Source of the DNA: Vibrio sp. HI00D65
GTDB taxonomy: Bacteria > Pseudomonadota > Gammaproteobacteria > Enterobacterales > Vibrionaceae
Assembly: GCF_001635455.1 (NCBI RefSeq)
Contig: NZ_LWEH01000140.1
Span: 1-55,442, forward strand
DNA: 55,442 nucleotides
Reading direction: 5' to 3'
Made by a program: the position numbers and the translations under genes. The first letter of the stretch is position 1. Each line of letters begins with the position of its first letter. Of the stretch, positions 32,479 through 43,051 are shown in pieces. The notes under the pieces are model-generated. The model was given only the letters and a program-made list of their open reading frames with translations, was not told where the DNA came from and made no database searches.

Positions 32479-33072
32479 ATGAAACGATTACAAAACGTAT
32501 TTATCCTTTTAGCTTCTCTTATCCTAAGCGCTACAGCTTTTGCATCTCCATCAGAGGGAAAACAATACACGCTTTTGGAAAAACCTTATTCGACCGAGTA
32601 TCAAGTAGACAAGTTCTTTTCATTGACCTGCATGCCTTGTTGGCAGATGACAGAATTACTCAAAGATAAAGAAGGCTCTGGTGAACTGGAATTACATCGT
32701 ACTCACGTGATTTTTAACGACTCGACCTTACAAGCTGCGGGTATTTACTACACCGTGTTGGCTCAAAAACCGGATCTGCCTCATGAACTTTTGAGTGAAT
32801 TATTCTCGCTGGTTCAAACTAAAAAACCATTGCAAGAAACGGATATCGACGCCTTTTTCAGAGAGCATAACCTTGTGAAACAAGAAGACATGACTCAAAC
32901 CCAACAACAGCAATGGGCTAAATTTATGGAAGATGCTGTTTCTAAAACCGAGCAAGCGTCGATTAGCAGCATTCCGAGCTTTGTTATTAATGGGCGCTAT
33001 ATTGTGAAACTAAGAGGCCACCGCTCTATGGAAGAACTGCTCGAAACCATTCAATACCTCAAAGAGCAATAG
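32479..33072 (+). CDS. DsbA-like thiol:disulfide oxidoreductase
   Basis: 197 aa. The signal peptide RLQNVFILLASLILSATAFA is followed by a thioredoxin-type fold with the active site FFSLTCMPCWQM (CMPC) and the cis-proline loop SIPSFVINGRYIV. It is a periplasmic enzyme that makes or rearranges disulfides, differing from classic DsbA (CPHC). There is no SD-like GGAG; GGAACTCTC lies upstream. A terminator follows at 33112. Confidence 0.87.
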   Translation: MKRLQNVFILLASLILSATAFASPSEGKQYTLLEKPYSTEYQVDKFFSLTCMPCWQMTELLKDKEGSGELELHRTHVIFNDSTLQAAGIYYTVLAQKPDLPHELLSELFSLVQTKKPLQETDIDAFFREHNLVKQEDMTQTQQQQWAKFMEDAVSKTEQASISSIPSFVINGRYIVKLRGHRSMEELLETIQYLKEQ

Positions 33073-33111
33073 GATCTCACTCTTTTCTGACACCATTCGC
33101 AAGCCAAATAA

Positions 33112-33143
33112 AAAGCCCGACAACGAGTAAGTTGTCGGGCTTT
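33112..33143 (+). terminator. bidirectional terminator between dsbA-like and RND genes
   Basis: AAAGCCCGACAAC - GAGTAA - GTTGTCGGGCTTT, perfect 13-bp stem, between two convergent genes. Confidence 0.9.
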
Positions 33144-33166
33144 CATCAATTATTTATACCACTAAA

Positions 33167-36100
33167 TTAACCGTGGCTAGTTCTACCTATGTTGTCATGG
33201 CTTAGCTCTTTGTTGAGCACTGCTTCGACGTGACCAGGTGAACGAGTTGTACCAGAAATCAATCGATACATCGCAGGGATTACAAACAGAGTCACCAAGG
33301 TCGCAAAGCCCATACCGAAGAAGATAACCGTACCTACCGCCACACGGCTTTCGTAACCCGCGCCTGTTGAAGTAATCAATGGGATAGCACCTGCTAGCGT
33401 GGTAAACGCCGTCATCATGATTGGACGCAAGCGTCGAGCAGAAGCATCAATAATGGCTTTTTCAAACTCAATACCGCGGTCACGCAGTTGGTTGGCAAAC
33501 TCAACGATCAAGATACCATTTTTGGTTACCATACCGATCAACATGATCATACCAATCTGGCTGTAGACGTTGAGCCCCTGACTCATCACTACCAAGCCCA
33601 AGAAGCCACCAAAGATACCCATAGGTACAGTGAACATCACCACTAACGGGTTAATAAAGCTCTCGAACTGCGCCGCCAGTACCAAGTACGCCACCAACAT
33701 CGCTAATGCAAACACAACTAAGATGCTCGACTGGTTCTCTTTGAAGTCTTTAGACTCGCCCGAATAGCTTACCGAAATATCACCCGGTAGTTGCTCAATC
33801 GCTTGTTCATCTAGAAAATCCAGAGCTTCACCTAACGTGTAACCTTCCATCAGGTTCGCTTTAATCGTTATCGACTTCTGCTTGTTGTAGTGCGACAAAC
33901 GAATCGATGATGCGACTTCTTCAATGTGAGTCAAAGTATCTAGCGTCACCAACTCACCAGACTGAGTTCGCATGTAAATTTGGCTCAAATCATTAGCATT
34001 GTTGAAGCTGTTTTCGTCACCACGTAGGTACACATCATACTCTTCACCACGTTCCACAAAGGTTGTCTCACTGCGACCGCCCAGCATGATTTCTAAGGTA
34101 TCGGAGATGTCAGAAACACTCACACCCAACTCTGCTGCTCGCTGCTTATCTACAGTAACCAGTAGCTCAGGCGTTTTCTCTGAGTAGTCGATATCCGCGC
34201 CTTCCATCATCGGTGAACCTTCAGCAGCTTGCTTTAAGATCTCCGCCCACTTTTGCAGTTCAGAGTAATCAGAGCCACCAAGCACGAATTGCACTGGCTC
34301 ACTCGACCCGCCTCGGAAGCCTGGCATGAATGGGAACACTCGTACATCAGGAATACCGACTAGTGACTTACGAACTTCATTCAGCGCGTCTTGCGCGGTC
34401 ACGTCACGCTCATCCCAATCTTCGAGGATCATGATAACGAAGCCTGTTTGGTCACCGGCATTACCACCAAATGCTGGCGATTGAATACTGAATGACTTCA
34501 AGAAGCCTTGACCAAGCAATGGCATTAGACGTTCTTCAACAATGTCCATGTTGGCAGACATGCGGTTGTAACTGGTTGCATCAGCACCACGAACAAACGC
34601 AAACATAACACCGCGGTCCTCTTGGGGAGTAAGTTGCGCTGGCACTTGCTGCATCAAACCATAGCTACCACCCAAACATGCGATAATGATGATAGGAGCA
34701 GCCCACCGCCAATTTAGCGCGCGGCGTAATACCGAGCGGTATCCAGACTCTAATTTGCCAAATACACGTTCAACAAACAGATTAAAGCGGTTTGGTTTCA
34801 CGTTCGCTTTAAGGATCTTACTGCCTAGCACTGGCGTTAATGTTAATGCCACGAGCGACGAGAAGATCACCGACATAGCAAGCAACACCGAGAACTCGGT
34901 AAACAGCAGACCTACCATGCCGTCCATGAACGAGATTGGCAGGAATACCATTACTAATACAAGCGTTGTTGCGATTACCGCAAAGCCTACCTCTCGCGTC
35001 CCTTTGTAAGCCGCGAGCAGTGGCGACTCACCACGTTCAATATGGTGGAAAATGTTCTCAACCACCACGATTGCATCATCAACTACCAAGCCAATCGACA
35101 GGATTAGTGCCATCAGGGTAATCAAGTTGATAGAGAAGCCAAAATAGTACGCAGCGATAAACGACGAGATCAAAGATACAGGTACCGTTACTGCAGGAAT
35201 CAATGTTGCACGAGCTTGACCAATAAAGATGTAAAGTACGAGGATAACCAAACCACCTGTGATAAAGAGTGTGCTATAAACCTCTGAGATAGAACGATCG
35301 ATGAACACGGTCGAGTCATAGTCGACAGCCAAACGCGTACCATCTGGCAAGAACTTCTGAATCGCTTCCACTTCTTTGTGTACTAAGTCAGCAACCTCAA
35401 GTGGGTTGGCATCTGACTGAGGCACGATCCCCATACTGACGTTAACAACGCCGTCACTCTTAAAGGTCGAGTTTTCGTTCTCTGCGCCAATGTAAACATC
35501 AGCAACATCTTTAAGATAAATCGGCGTGTTGTCAGAAGCGCGCTTGACCACTAGGTATTCAAAATCTTCCGCTTCTGTGTATGAGCGAGCAGTACGAACG
35601 GACATCACTATCGCGTCGTTACGAACTTCACCACCCGGGCTCTCGATATTCTCATTGTTTAGTGCAGACGTAATATCAGATGTGGTCACACCACGCCCTG
35701 CCATTTCCGCAGGTTTTAGCTTCACGTACATGACTTTGTACAAGCCACCCGAGATATCCACCGAACTTACGCCGGAGATCAAACTAAAGCGGTCAATCAA
35801 CACACGCTCTGTGTAATCGGTCAACTGCGTTCGGTCCATCTCAGTAGAGCTTAGGTTGATGTAAACCGAAGCCTCACCGCTACCGTTGTTCTTGTAAACA
35901 ATTGGGTCATCAGCTTCGTCAGGCAAAGATCTCTGCGCACGAGCAACGGCGTCACGAACATCACTAACACCAGTATTTAGGTCATAACCCAATTCAAAGG
36001 TAATCGTAATACGCGACATACCGTTACGAGTGGTGGACTCGATCTCATCTATACCACTGATACCGGATAATTGGTCTTCAAGATTGGAGGTTATTTGACT

Positions 36101-36280
36101 CTCGATGATGGTCGCTGATGCGCCTTCGTAACGTGTACTGATCGATACCACAGGGCTTTCAATATCAGGCATCTCACGAACGGCAAGCTTATTAAACGAG
36201 ACAATACCAAACACAACCAATAGCAAACTCAATACGACAGCGGCTACTGGTCTCTTTACTGAAACGTCAGATAACAACAT
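33167..36280 (-). CDS. RND multidrug efflux permease
   Basis: 1037 aa, full length for the HAE1 family. N-terminal SDVSVKRPVAAVVLSLLLVV, the large periplasmic loops, and transmembrane helix 4 LILSIGLVVDDAIVVVENIF with the proton-relay aspartates are all visible; the C-terminal half repeats with LIGMVTKNGILIVEFANQLR. It pumps drugs or bile-type compounds with proton import, together with the adaptor encoded just upstream (36280) and an outer-membrane TolC. Start and adaptor stop share a base, so they are coupled. The particular Vibrio Vex/Vme pump is not assigned. Confidence 0.93.
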   Translation of the reverse strand: MLLSDVSVKRPVAAVVLSLLLVVFGIVSFNKLAVREMPDIESPVVSISTRYEGASATIIESQITSNLEDQLSGISGIDEIESTTRNGMSRITITFELGYDLNTGVSDVRDAVARAQRSLPDEADDPIVYKNNGSGEASVYINLSSTEMDRTQLTDYTERVLIDRFSLISGVSSVDISGGLYKVMYVKLKPAEMAGRGVTTSDITSALNNENIESPGGEVRNDAIVMSVRTARSYTEAEDFEYLVVKRASDNTPIYLKDVADVYIGAENENSTFKSDGVVNVSMGIVPQSDANPLEVADLVHKEVEAIQKFLPDGTRLAVDYDSTVFIDRSISEVYSTLFITGGLVILVLYIFIGQARATLIPAVTVPVSLISSFIAAYYFGFSINLITLMALILSIGLVVDDAIVVVENIFHHIERGESPLLAAYKGTREVGFAVIATTLVLVMVFLPISFMDGMVGLLFTEFSVLLAMSVIFSSLVALTLTPVLGSKILKANVKPNRFNLFVERVFGKLESGYRSVLRRALNWRWAAPIIIIACLGGSYGLMQQVPAQLTPQEDRGVMFAFVRGADATSYNRMSANMDIVEERLMPLLGQGFLKSFSIQSPAFGGNAGDQTGFVIMILEDWDERDVTAQDALNEVRKSLVGIPDVRVFPFMPGFRGGSSEPVQFVLGGSDYSELQKWAEILKQAAEGSPMMEGADIDYSEKTPELLVTVDKQRAAELGVSVSDISDTLEIMLGGRSETTFVERGEEYDVYLRGDENSFNNANDLSQIYMRTQSGELVTLDTLTHIEEVASSIRLSHYNKQKSITIKANLMEGYTLGEALDFLDEQAIEQLPGDISVSYSGESKDFKENQSSILVVFALAMLVAYLVLAAQFESFINPLVVMFTVPMGIFGGFLGLVVMSQGLNVYSQIGMIMLIGMVTKNGILIVEFANQLRDRGIEFEKAIIDASARRLRPIMMTAFTTLAGAIPLITSTGAGYESRVAVGTVIFFGMGFATLVTLFVIPAMYRLISGTTRSPGHVEAVLNKELSHDNIGRTSHG

Positions 36281-37356
36281 TAGTTAGCGCCTTCTTGTAC
36301 TGCTTTCTCGGCTGCTGAGTCAACCGGCCGATTTATAGCAAGCTCCTGAACTTGAATACCATCACGCATGTTGACAATGCCCTGGACGACAATTTTCTGG
36401 CCAATTTCGATACCCTTTTCAATCACAACTTCGTTGCCGATACGAGCGCCAAGGAAAACTTCCGTTCGCGTTGCCTTATTATCTTCACCAACCACATAAA
36501 CAAAACGTTTAGTACCTGAGTACTCTAGGGCTTGAACGGGAATGATTGGTGCTTCAATAGGAGGGAAGTCCATCGCTGCCGACACCAACATGCCCGGCTT
36601 TAGGTAATCATTGTTGTTATCAAAATTGATTCGAACTCGAAGATTTAATGTCTCCGCGTTAATACGAGAATCAATGCCAACCACTGAACCTGTAAATTCC
36701 GTATCTCCCCACGCACTGGTGCGAGCCGCCACTTTCATGCCTTTAGATAGCTTAGAAAGGTAACGTTCAGGGATCTGAAGGTCTAACTGCATGACTGAAA
36801 GGTCATCTAGGGTTAACAGTTCAGTACCTGCGGTCACCATTTTACCGCGGCTAAAATCGATAAAGCCGACTGTGCCTGAGAATGGTGCACTAATGTGAAG
36901 ATCTTTTAGGTTGGCATTTGCTGCCGCCAAACGAGCATTGGCGATCTCCACATTGGTTTTCTGTGCGTCAATTTCTGTTTGCGTGATCGCATTACGTTTC
37001 ACCAAGCGCTCAAATTCCGCTAGTTTACGTTTCTCGTCTTTTAGATATGCTTGCGCTTCTGCAACTGCAGCTTTTGCTTTATCGTCATCTAACTGAACCA
37101 ACACCCGACCTTTAGTCACATCTTGATTCGCTTTAATGTTGATAGAGTCAACGCGCCCAGCCACCTCAGAAGTGATCACCACTGATTGCTCAGCTTCTAG
37201 TTTTCCAACTAGAGAAAGGGATTGGCTAACTTGGTGAATATCAACCTGCTCAGTAACAACAGTGACAGTGCTCGGGCCCATGCGCTTTGCAAGTACGGCT
37301 GGAGACGCTATAAGAATAGACAAGCTCAGCAGGGTTAAAACAGATTTATTTTTCAT
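36280..37356 (-). CDS. RND efflux periplasmic adaptor (membrane fusion protein)
   Basis: 358 aa from the ATG at 37356; a TTG at 37371 would add five residues. A signal peptide (SVLTLLSLSILIASPAVLA), lipoyl/hairpin halves (GRVDSINIKANQDVTKGRVL and APFSGTVGFIDFSRGKMV), and a beta-barrel with the membrane-proximal domain follow. It bridges the RND pump and the TolC channel. First gene of the pair. No local regulator is found next to it. Confidence 0.92.
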   Translation of the reverse strand: MKNKSVLTLLSLSILIASPAVLAKRMGPSTVTVVTEQVDIHQVSQSLSLVGKLEAEQSVVITSEVAGRVDSINIKANQDVTKGRVLVQLDDDKAKAAVAEAQAYLKDEKRKLAEFERLVKRNAITQTEIDAQKTNVEIANARLAAANANLKDLHISAPFSGTVGFIDFSRGKMVTAGTELLTLDDLSVMQLDLQIPERYLSKLSKGMKVAARTSAWGDTEFTGSVVGIDSRINAETLNLRVRINFDNNNDYLKPGMLVSAAMDFPPIEAPIIPVQALEYSGTKRFVYVVGEDNKATRTEVFLGARIGNEVVIEKGIEIGQKIVVQGIVNMRDGIQVQELAINRPVDSAAEKAVQEGAN

Positions 37357-37371
37357 AATTATGGTCTGCAA

Positions 37372-37818
37372 GTAAGTTTTGTAGCAATCACAGTGAGTAA
37401 GTGGTCAGCAATAGCGTAGGAAAAAGGCTTGAAAACAAGGCTGCTCTTTTCAACAGGATAGCTTCGATAAGTAGTTATCCTACAATCAAAAATCCTAACG
37501 CAGCTGTCGAGCATTTTAATAAGCTAGAACGAAAAGTTACTTACTACGATTGGTATTATTCTCTATAAATGAAATTAACCGTATTCTATCAACTGATGAA
37601 TGCTGTAACGTCAAGAAGTGTAAATCTAGATTAAATTTCGTTTACGTTTCGTGGTGGTTTAGCCAAAACAACAGCAAGAAAGAAAGCCAATAACCTCAAG
37701 GCGTTACCCACCAGTACGTAAACCTTAGTACAGATGTTCACTTCACGAGCAATGTGCGTACTTTTCGCCATCTTTGCCCAAAAAGGCAGCATTTAGCACA
37801 AAACCATAAGAAAAACCC
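37372..37818. other. intergenic region between efflux and tRNA genes
   Basis: No gene supported. It contains the upstream region of the efflux operon (minus strand) and leads to the tRNA promoter at 37819. Confidence 0.5.
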
Positions 37819-37846
37819 TTTACAGGTTTAACGTGTTTGCTATGAT
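37819..37846 (+). promoter_or_regulatory. promoter of the tRNA-Tyr cluster
   Basis: TTTACA (37819..37824), 16-bp gap, TATGAT (37841..37846), then GCGCTCCGC, a GC-rich discriminator typical of stringently controlled stable-RNA promoters. Confidence 0.75.
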
Positions 37847-37921
37847 GCGCTCCGCACTTGAGAGATGCGTTGGGAAAAACATCTCTTTAGCCTATCCATT
37901 ATGAGTTAGGAAAAACACCCT

Positions 37922-38006
<85 letters not shown>

Positions 38007-38110
38007 TATTTCTTCTTACCTCTACCTAAGAGTTAAGAGACCAACCTAGTTGATGGGCTTATGGGAAAACATCAATTTAGGCTTACTTTGTGAAAAGTAA
38101 GACACACCCT

Positions 38111-38195
<85 letters not shown>

Positions 38196-38296
38196 TATTC
38201 TTCTTACCTCTTTAAGAGTTAAGAGAACAACCTGATTGATGGGCTTATGGGAAAACATCAATTTAGGCTTACTTTGTGAAAAGTAAGACACACCCT

Positions 38297-38381
<85 letters not shown>

Positions 38382-38484
38382 TATTCTTCTTACCTCTTCA
38401 TAAGAGTTAAGAGAACAACCTAATTGATGGGCTTATGGGAAAACATCAATTTAGGCTTACTTTGTGAAAAGTAAGACACACCCT

Positions 38485-38569
<85 letters not shown>

Positions 38570-38670
38570 TATTCTTCTTACCTCTTTAAGAGTTAAGAGA
38601 ACAACCTGATTGATGGGCTTATGGGAAAACATCAATTTAGGCTTACTTTGTGAAAAGTAAGACACACCCT

Positions 38671-38755
<85 letters not shown>

Positions 38756-38778
38756 TATTCTCCTTAATTGGAAAATCG

Positions 38779-38807
38779 AAAAGCCAACTCATTGAGTTGG
38801 CTTTTTT
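38779..38807 (+). terminator. terminator of the tRNA-Tyr cluster
   Basis: AAGCCAACTC - ATT - GAGTTGGCTT followed by TTTT. Confidence 0.9.
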
Positions 38808-38809
38808 CG

Positions 38810-39303
38810 TTTCTAATGTTCCATATCTCTCAGCGTAACTTCTCTTCTAAACATTAGAACACTGCTATAGCGATCTTATCGTAAGGTAGTTGATACCTTT
38901 GAACCCACCGATGAATCAATCACTCCAAACTTCTCTATGACGCTTACAAACCAAATAAGCTGCGCAACCTAAGCAGTTTGTAGAAACAGGGTCTTTGCAA
39001 TTATCCACTACTTTCTGCTTCTGCTACGATGAAAGTTCAGGCTCTAATATAGGCTCAAAAAACCTCGTCATATCAACCAACTCCTAAGTTTCATTTGGTT
39101 AAGTAACTAATTAAAAATATTAAAATGAGTAACTTGCATTGACTTTAGCCCACCTTACTCCCAATCCTTACCTAGTTAGCTCTCTTCCCAACTCTTGCAA
39201 AGTAAAACGACCAGAAACAAAAAAGCCCCTGTAGGTTTCCCTGTAGGAGCTTTCAATAATCAAAGTACTGGTTTGCTAACGTCTTCTGTTAGCTATGCCG
39301 AGA
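38810..39303. other. intergenic region, nothing recognised
   Basis: No gene supported. A hairpin-like AAGCCCCTGTAGG/CCTGTAGGAGCTT at about 39221..39254 may end the minus-strand Tim44-like transcript. Confidence 0.4.
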
Positions 39304-40218
39304 TTAACCTTGAATACCAACAATCAACCAAGGTGCGTTGTCGGTTGTTAGGTCACGCTCTAAGTGCCAGATGTCAGTAATATCTTCTTCGATACCTTCC
39401 GCAGAATCACGATAGCGACCACTAAACTGTAGGCTTAGCTGTGCTTTGCTTCCGTCATGGTCTGCACGAACGATTTCAGCATCAACATACATTACGTCTG
39501 TGTGCTGATCGCCGGCTAGCTTGCTACACTCAGCTTTTAGGTCTTCGAAAAGGCTTGGAGACACGTATTCTTCAATCGTGCTTAGCTCGTTGTGGTTCCA
39601 TGCACCTTGCAGTGTACGGTAGTGCTCTCGAGAGCCGTTGATAAATGCCGCTTGATCAAAACCCGGTGGGTAGTTATGTGGAACATCGCTTTGCGCACCA
39701 AAACCAAAGCCACCAGCAGTGCCTTGTGATTGAGGTTGTTCTTGCTCGAAGTTATGAACATTTGGCTGTTGCGTTGGTTGTTCAAACTTGTTTTGTCCCA
39801 TACCGCCGAATGCTGGCTGTTGGCCACGTGCATTCTGCTGATTCATAGAACCCTGCTTCGCGCCAAGCATGCCACGTAGGAACTTAAACGCTAGGAAAGC
39901 AATCAGACCCATAATAAGAATATCCATGAACTGGATACCTTCAAATGCGCCACCGAAGAATGCTGCTAGTAGACCACCTGCAAGTAAACCGCCTAGCAGA
40001 CCGCCCATTAGGCCTTTCTTGCTAGAGTTAGCCGCTGTGTTCTTACCGGCTTGATCTTGTCGGATTGAATTCGTGTTCTGTTGTTGCTGTTTGGGTGCAG
40101 GAGCCGTTTTGAAACTCTTACCAAAAGACTTACCACCACCAAACTTTTTCGCTTCCGCGATTGGTGTCACCGCGACTGATACCATCAGAATCGCGACTAG
40201 TGAGAAAAATCGTTTCAT
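39304..40218 (-). CDS. Tim44-like domain membrane protein
   Basis: 304 aa. N-terminal signal or anchor (FFSLVAILMVSVAVTPIAEA), a Gln/Asn-rich linker, two glycine-rich hydrophobic segments (LMGGLLGGLLAGGLLAAFFG and FMDILIMGLIAFLAFKFL), then the Tim44 domain near 190-304 (FINGSREHYRTLQGAWNHNE ... DITDIWHLERDL). Bacterial Tim44-like proteins are inner-membrane proteins of unclear role. Single gene. The upstream gap separates it from the divergent TetR gene. Confidence 0.88.
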   Translation of the reverse strand: MKRFFSLVAILMVSVAVTPIAEAKKFGGGKSFGKSFKTAPAPKQQQQNTNSIRQDQAGKNTAANSSKKGLMGGLLGGLLAGGLLAAFFGGAFEGIQFMDILIMGLIAFLAFKFLRGMLGAKQGSMNQQNARGQQPAFGGMGQNKFEQPTQQPNVHNFEQEQPQSQGTAGGFGFGAQSDVPHNYPPGFDQAAFINGSREHYRTLQGAWNHNELSTIEEYVSPSLFEDLKAECSKLAGDQHTDVMYVDAEIVRADHDGSKAQLSLQFSGRYRDSAEGIEEDITDIWHLERDLTTDNAPWLIVGIQG

Positions 40219-40415
40219 TATTATCCTTTATAGGTTTCTTTATCTTTCGACACATTAATCATACTCGTTAACAAAGCACAATGAAATATTCACTGTGTTT
40301 ACACATGTTTCATAATATTGCGGCGATTAGTTGATTGCTAAACTAGCGAAAGGATTGACGGCACTCAGGGGCAGCATTAAAATATTGAACGACGTTCATT
40401 TACTAGAAACTACTC

Positions 40416-41006
40416 ATGGCACGCAGAAACGACCACACTCGAGAACAATTAATCCAGCTGACTTTGAATACAGTGACAGACTTTTTAGAGCAGCACTCCT
40501 ATCACGAGTTGAGCCTACGAAAAATCGCGAACATGATTGGTTATGTACCAAGTACACTGGTAAATGTATTCGGTAACTACAACCTTTTGCTTCTTCATGT
40601 CGTAGCCAAAACGCTAGATGAACTCGCCGCTGAATCTGCAGCTGCCGTTGAACAATCAAGCAATGCGCAACAAGCATTATTTAATCTTGCATACTGCTAC
40701 CACGATTTTGCACAAAAGCATCCACACCGTTGGCAGCTTATCTTTGAGCACAACATGAACGGTGAAAACCTACCTGAATGGCAATCCAACCGTATCGATA
40801 AGATGACTGGCATGCTAGAGCAGTTGTTAATCACAATTGCACCTGAACATACCGAAAGCGAAGTCGTTAAAGCGAGCCGTGTATTATGGTCTGGCGTGCA
40901 CGGAATTACACTTCTCAGTGTTGACGATAAGTTTTTCGCAACTGAGCCTATCGATGGTAAAGAGTTGATTAATAACCTAGTCTCAAACTACTTAACCAAC
41001 TGGTAA
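40416..41006 (+). CDS. TetR/AcrR family regulator
   Basis: 196 aa. The N-terminal helix-turn-helix TREQLIQLTLNTVTDFLEQH / LSLRKIANMIGYVPSTLVNV is of TetR type, with a ligand-binding helical body (WG/TetR_C_33-like HPHRWQLIFEHNMNGENLP). It precedes the MFS-acyltransferase gene by 17 bp, so it is probably co-transcribed with and controlling it. Confidence 0.87.
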   Translation: MARRNDHTREQLIQLTLNTVTDFLEQHSYHELSLRKIANMIGYVPSTLVNVFGNYNLLLLHVVAKTLDELAAESAAAVEQSSNAQQALFNLAYCYHDFAQKHPHRWQLIFEHNMNGENLPEWQSNRIDKMTGMLEQLLITIAPEHTESEVVKASRVLWSGVHGITLLSVDDKFFATEPIDGKELINNLVSNYLTNW

Positions 41007-41023
41007 GCATTCAAGGAAAAGCA

Positions 41024-42898
41024 ATGAACAACAGCAGCCAATCTTCGCTGTTAACGCAAAAAAGGTTCCTACCCTACTTTATTACCCAGTTTCTGGGAGC
41101 CTTTAACGACAACATTTTCAAAAATGTTCTGTTGCTGTTTGTTGCTTTCGCAAGCGTAGACACACTACCGATCTCTAGCAACCTATTCATAAACTTGGCG
41201 GCTGGCCTATTTATTCTGCCCTTCTTCCTTTTCTCTTCTTTGGCTGGTGTACTGGCTGACAAATACGAAAAGTCTTGGTTTATCCGTAAAGTTAAGCTGC
41301 TTGAAGTGGTGATAATGTCGCTTGGTGCGGTTGGTTTTATCTACGAAAGCTACGGGATCTTACTTCTGCTTCTGTTTCTAATGGGGACGCAGAGTGCCTT
41401 CTTTGGACCAGTAAAATACGCCTTACTCCCTCAACAACTAGAAACAAAAGAACTCGTTTCAGGTAACGCTTTAGTTGAAACTGGCACATTTCTAGCCATT
41501 CTAATTGGTACTTTGGGTGCCGGTATCATTGCATCAGAAGAGAACGCGAAACTGGTTGCCGCAATTTGTGTTGTGTCATTTGCTGTACTTGGCTATGTAT
41601 CAAGCTGCTTTATTCCTGAAGCACCAAGCAATGCACCAGATCTTAAAGTGAAATGGCAACCGATCAAGCTGACCAAAGCCACACTCGCGATTGCAAAAAA
41701 AGACCGCCCAACCTTCCAGGCGTTAATGTCTATCAGCTGGTTTTGGTTCCTTGGCGCGACCTATTTAACCCAATTCCCAAACTTCACGAAGCTGCATTTG
41801 AATGGCACTGAGAGTTCTGTTGCCTTTTTGCTGGCCCTATTCTCTGTGGGTATTGCCATTGGCTCTCTAGCCTGTGACAAACTTTCAAATCACCGAATTG
41901 AGATCGGCATTGTGCCAATGGGCAGCTTAGGGATTTCAATTTTTGGCTTACTGATGGCGACATCCATCCCCGAGTCTTTGCCCGAGTTTGGCTCTTTCCA
42001 GCAATTTGTGACTTACTCAGAGCTATGGCCGCTGTTTGCTTATCTACTGCTGCTTGGCATCTCTGGTGGTATCTTTATTGTGCCACTTTATTCACTGATG
42101 CAGCTACGCGCGAAACCAGACGAGCGTGCTCAAGTGATTGCTGGACTGAATATTTACAACTCACTATTCATGGTGGGTAGTGCTGTAATGGGTATCGTAT
42201 GCTTAAGCGTGCTGGAGCTATCCATCCCACAGCTGTTTGCACTACTGGCGCTGTTGAACACCTTCGTGATGCTTTACCTATTCTATCAGGTACCCATTTA
42301 CGCCTTCCGCTTCTTCACTTGGGTCGTCACTCACACCATGTACCGTGTTAAGCACAAAAATCTGCACAACCTACCTGAGAACGGTGGAGCGTTGATTGTT
42401 TGTAACCACGTCAGCTATATGGATTCACTGCTGCTCAGCGCGGTATGTCCTCGCCTGATTCGTTTTGTGATGGAGGAAGACTATGCCAAGCTTCCACCAT
42501 TAAGACGCTTCTTGAAAAGAGCTGGAGTGATTCCTATCTCATCCACCAACCGCCGCTCGATTCGCAACGCTTTCAACGAGGTTGAAAAAGCACTGCATGA
42601 AGGTCATATCGTGTGTATCTTCCCGGAAGGTAAACTCACCTCAGATGGCGAGGTTGCGGAATTCATGCGTGGAATGGAGCTGATTATCCGACGCTCTCCG
42701 GTACCGGTCATTCCAATGGCTCTCAAAGGATTATGGGGCAGCTACTTTAGCCGCTATAAAGGTCGAGCATGCAAAGGATTACCAACTCGTTTCTGGACAA
42801 AGCTAGAGATCGAAGCGGGGGAGCCAATTTCGCCGACCGATGCGTCTTGTGAAACTCTGCGTCAGGCCGTTACGGGTCTGCGTGGCTCTCAAAGATAA
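41024..42898 (+). CDS. MFS transporter fused to 1-acyl-glycerol-phosphate acyltransferase
   Basis: 624 aa. Residues 10-425 are a 12-helix MFS transporter (FITQFLGAFNDNIFKNVLLL is the LplT-type start); residues 440-624 are a PlsC acyltransferase with NHVSYMDS (HX4D) and FPEGKLTSDG. This is the arrangement of LplT plus the acyltransferase part of Aas, which re-import and re-acylate lysophospholipids; here the acyl-ACP synthetase domain of Aas is absent. It probably maintains inner-membrane lipids. Follows a TetR gene. Confidence 0.87.
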   Translation: MNNSSQSSLLTQKRFLPYFITQFLGAFNDNIFKNVLLLFVAFASVDTLPISSNLFINLAAGLFILPFFLFSSLAGVLADKYEKSWFIRKVKLLEVVIMSLGAVGFIYESYGILLLLLFLMGTQSAFFGPVKYALLPQQLETKELVSGNALVETGTFLAILIGTLGAGIIASEENAKLVAAICVVSFAVLGYVSSCFIPEAPSNAPDLKVKWQPIKLTKATLAIAKKDRPTFQALMSISWFWFLGATYLTQFPNFTKLHLNGTESSVAFLLALFSVGIAIGSLACDKLSNHRIEIGIVPMGSLGISIFGLLMATSIPESLPEFGSFQQFVTYSELWPLFAYLLLLGISGGIFIVPLYSLMQLRAKPDERAQVIAGLNIYNSLFMVGSAVMGIVCLSVLELSIPQLFALLALLNTFVMLYLFYQVPIYAFRFFTWVVTHTMYRVKHKNLHNLPENGGALIVCNHVSYMDSLLLSAVCPRLIRFVMEEDYAKLPPLRRFLKRAGVIPISSTNRRSIRNAFNEVEKALHEGHIVCIFPEGKLTSDGEVAEFMRGMELIIRRSPVPVIPMALKGLWGSYFSRYKGRACKGLPTRFWTKLEIEAGEPISPTDASCETLRQAVTGLRGSQR

Positions 42899-43051
42899 TT
42901 AGTTAAAAATAAGTCCAAATGCCCCTCCTGAACAGACGTTTAGTTTTTCTTAACGTTTGTTCGATTCATTTAGACTTACTTATCATCAAGTTAAGCGTAT
43001 AGTCTTCGCTAAGCTGCCATAACCAGAAACGATAAAAACAATATAATTAAA

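Noticed and set aside
41024..42898. Transporter-acyltransferase fusion as a novel fusion
   Set aside because: This fusion of LplT-like and acyltransferase domains is a known arrangement in proteobacteria; unremarkable here.
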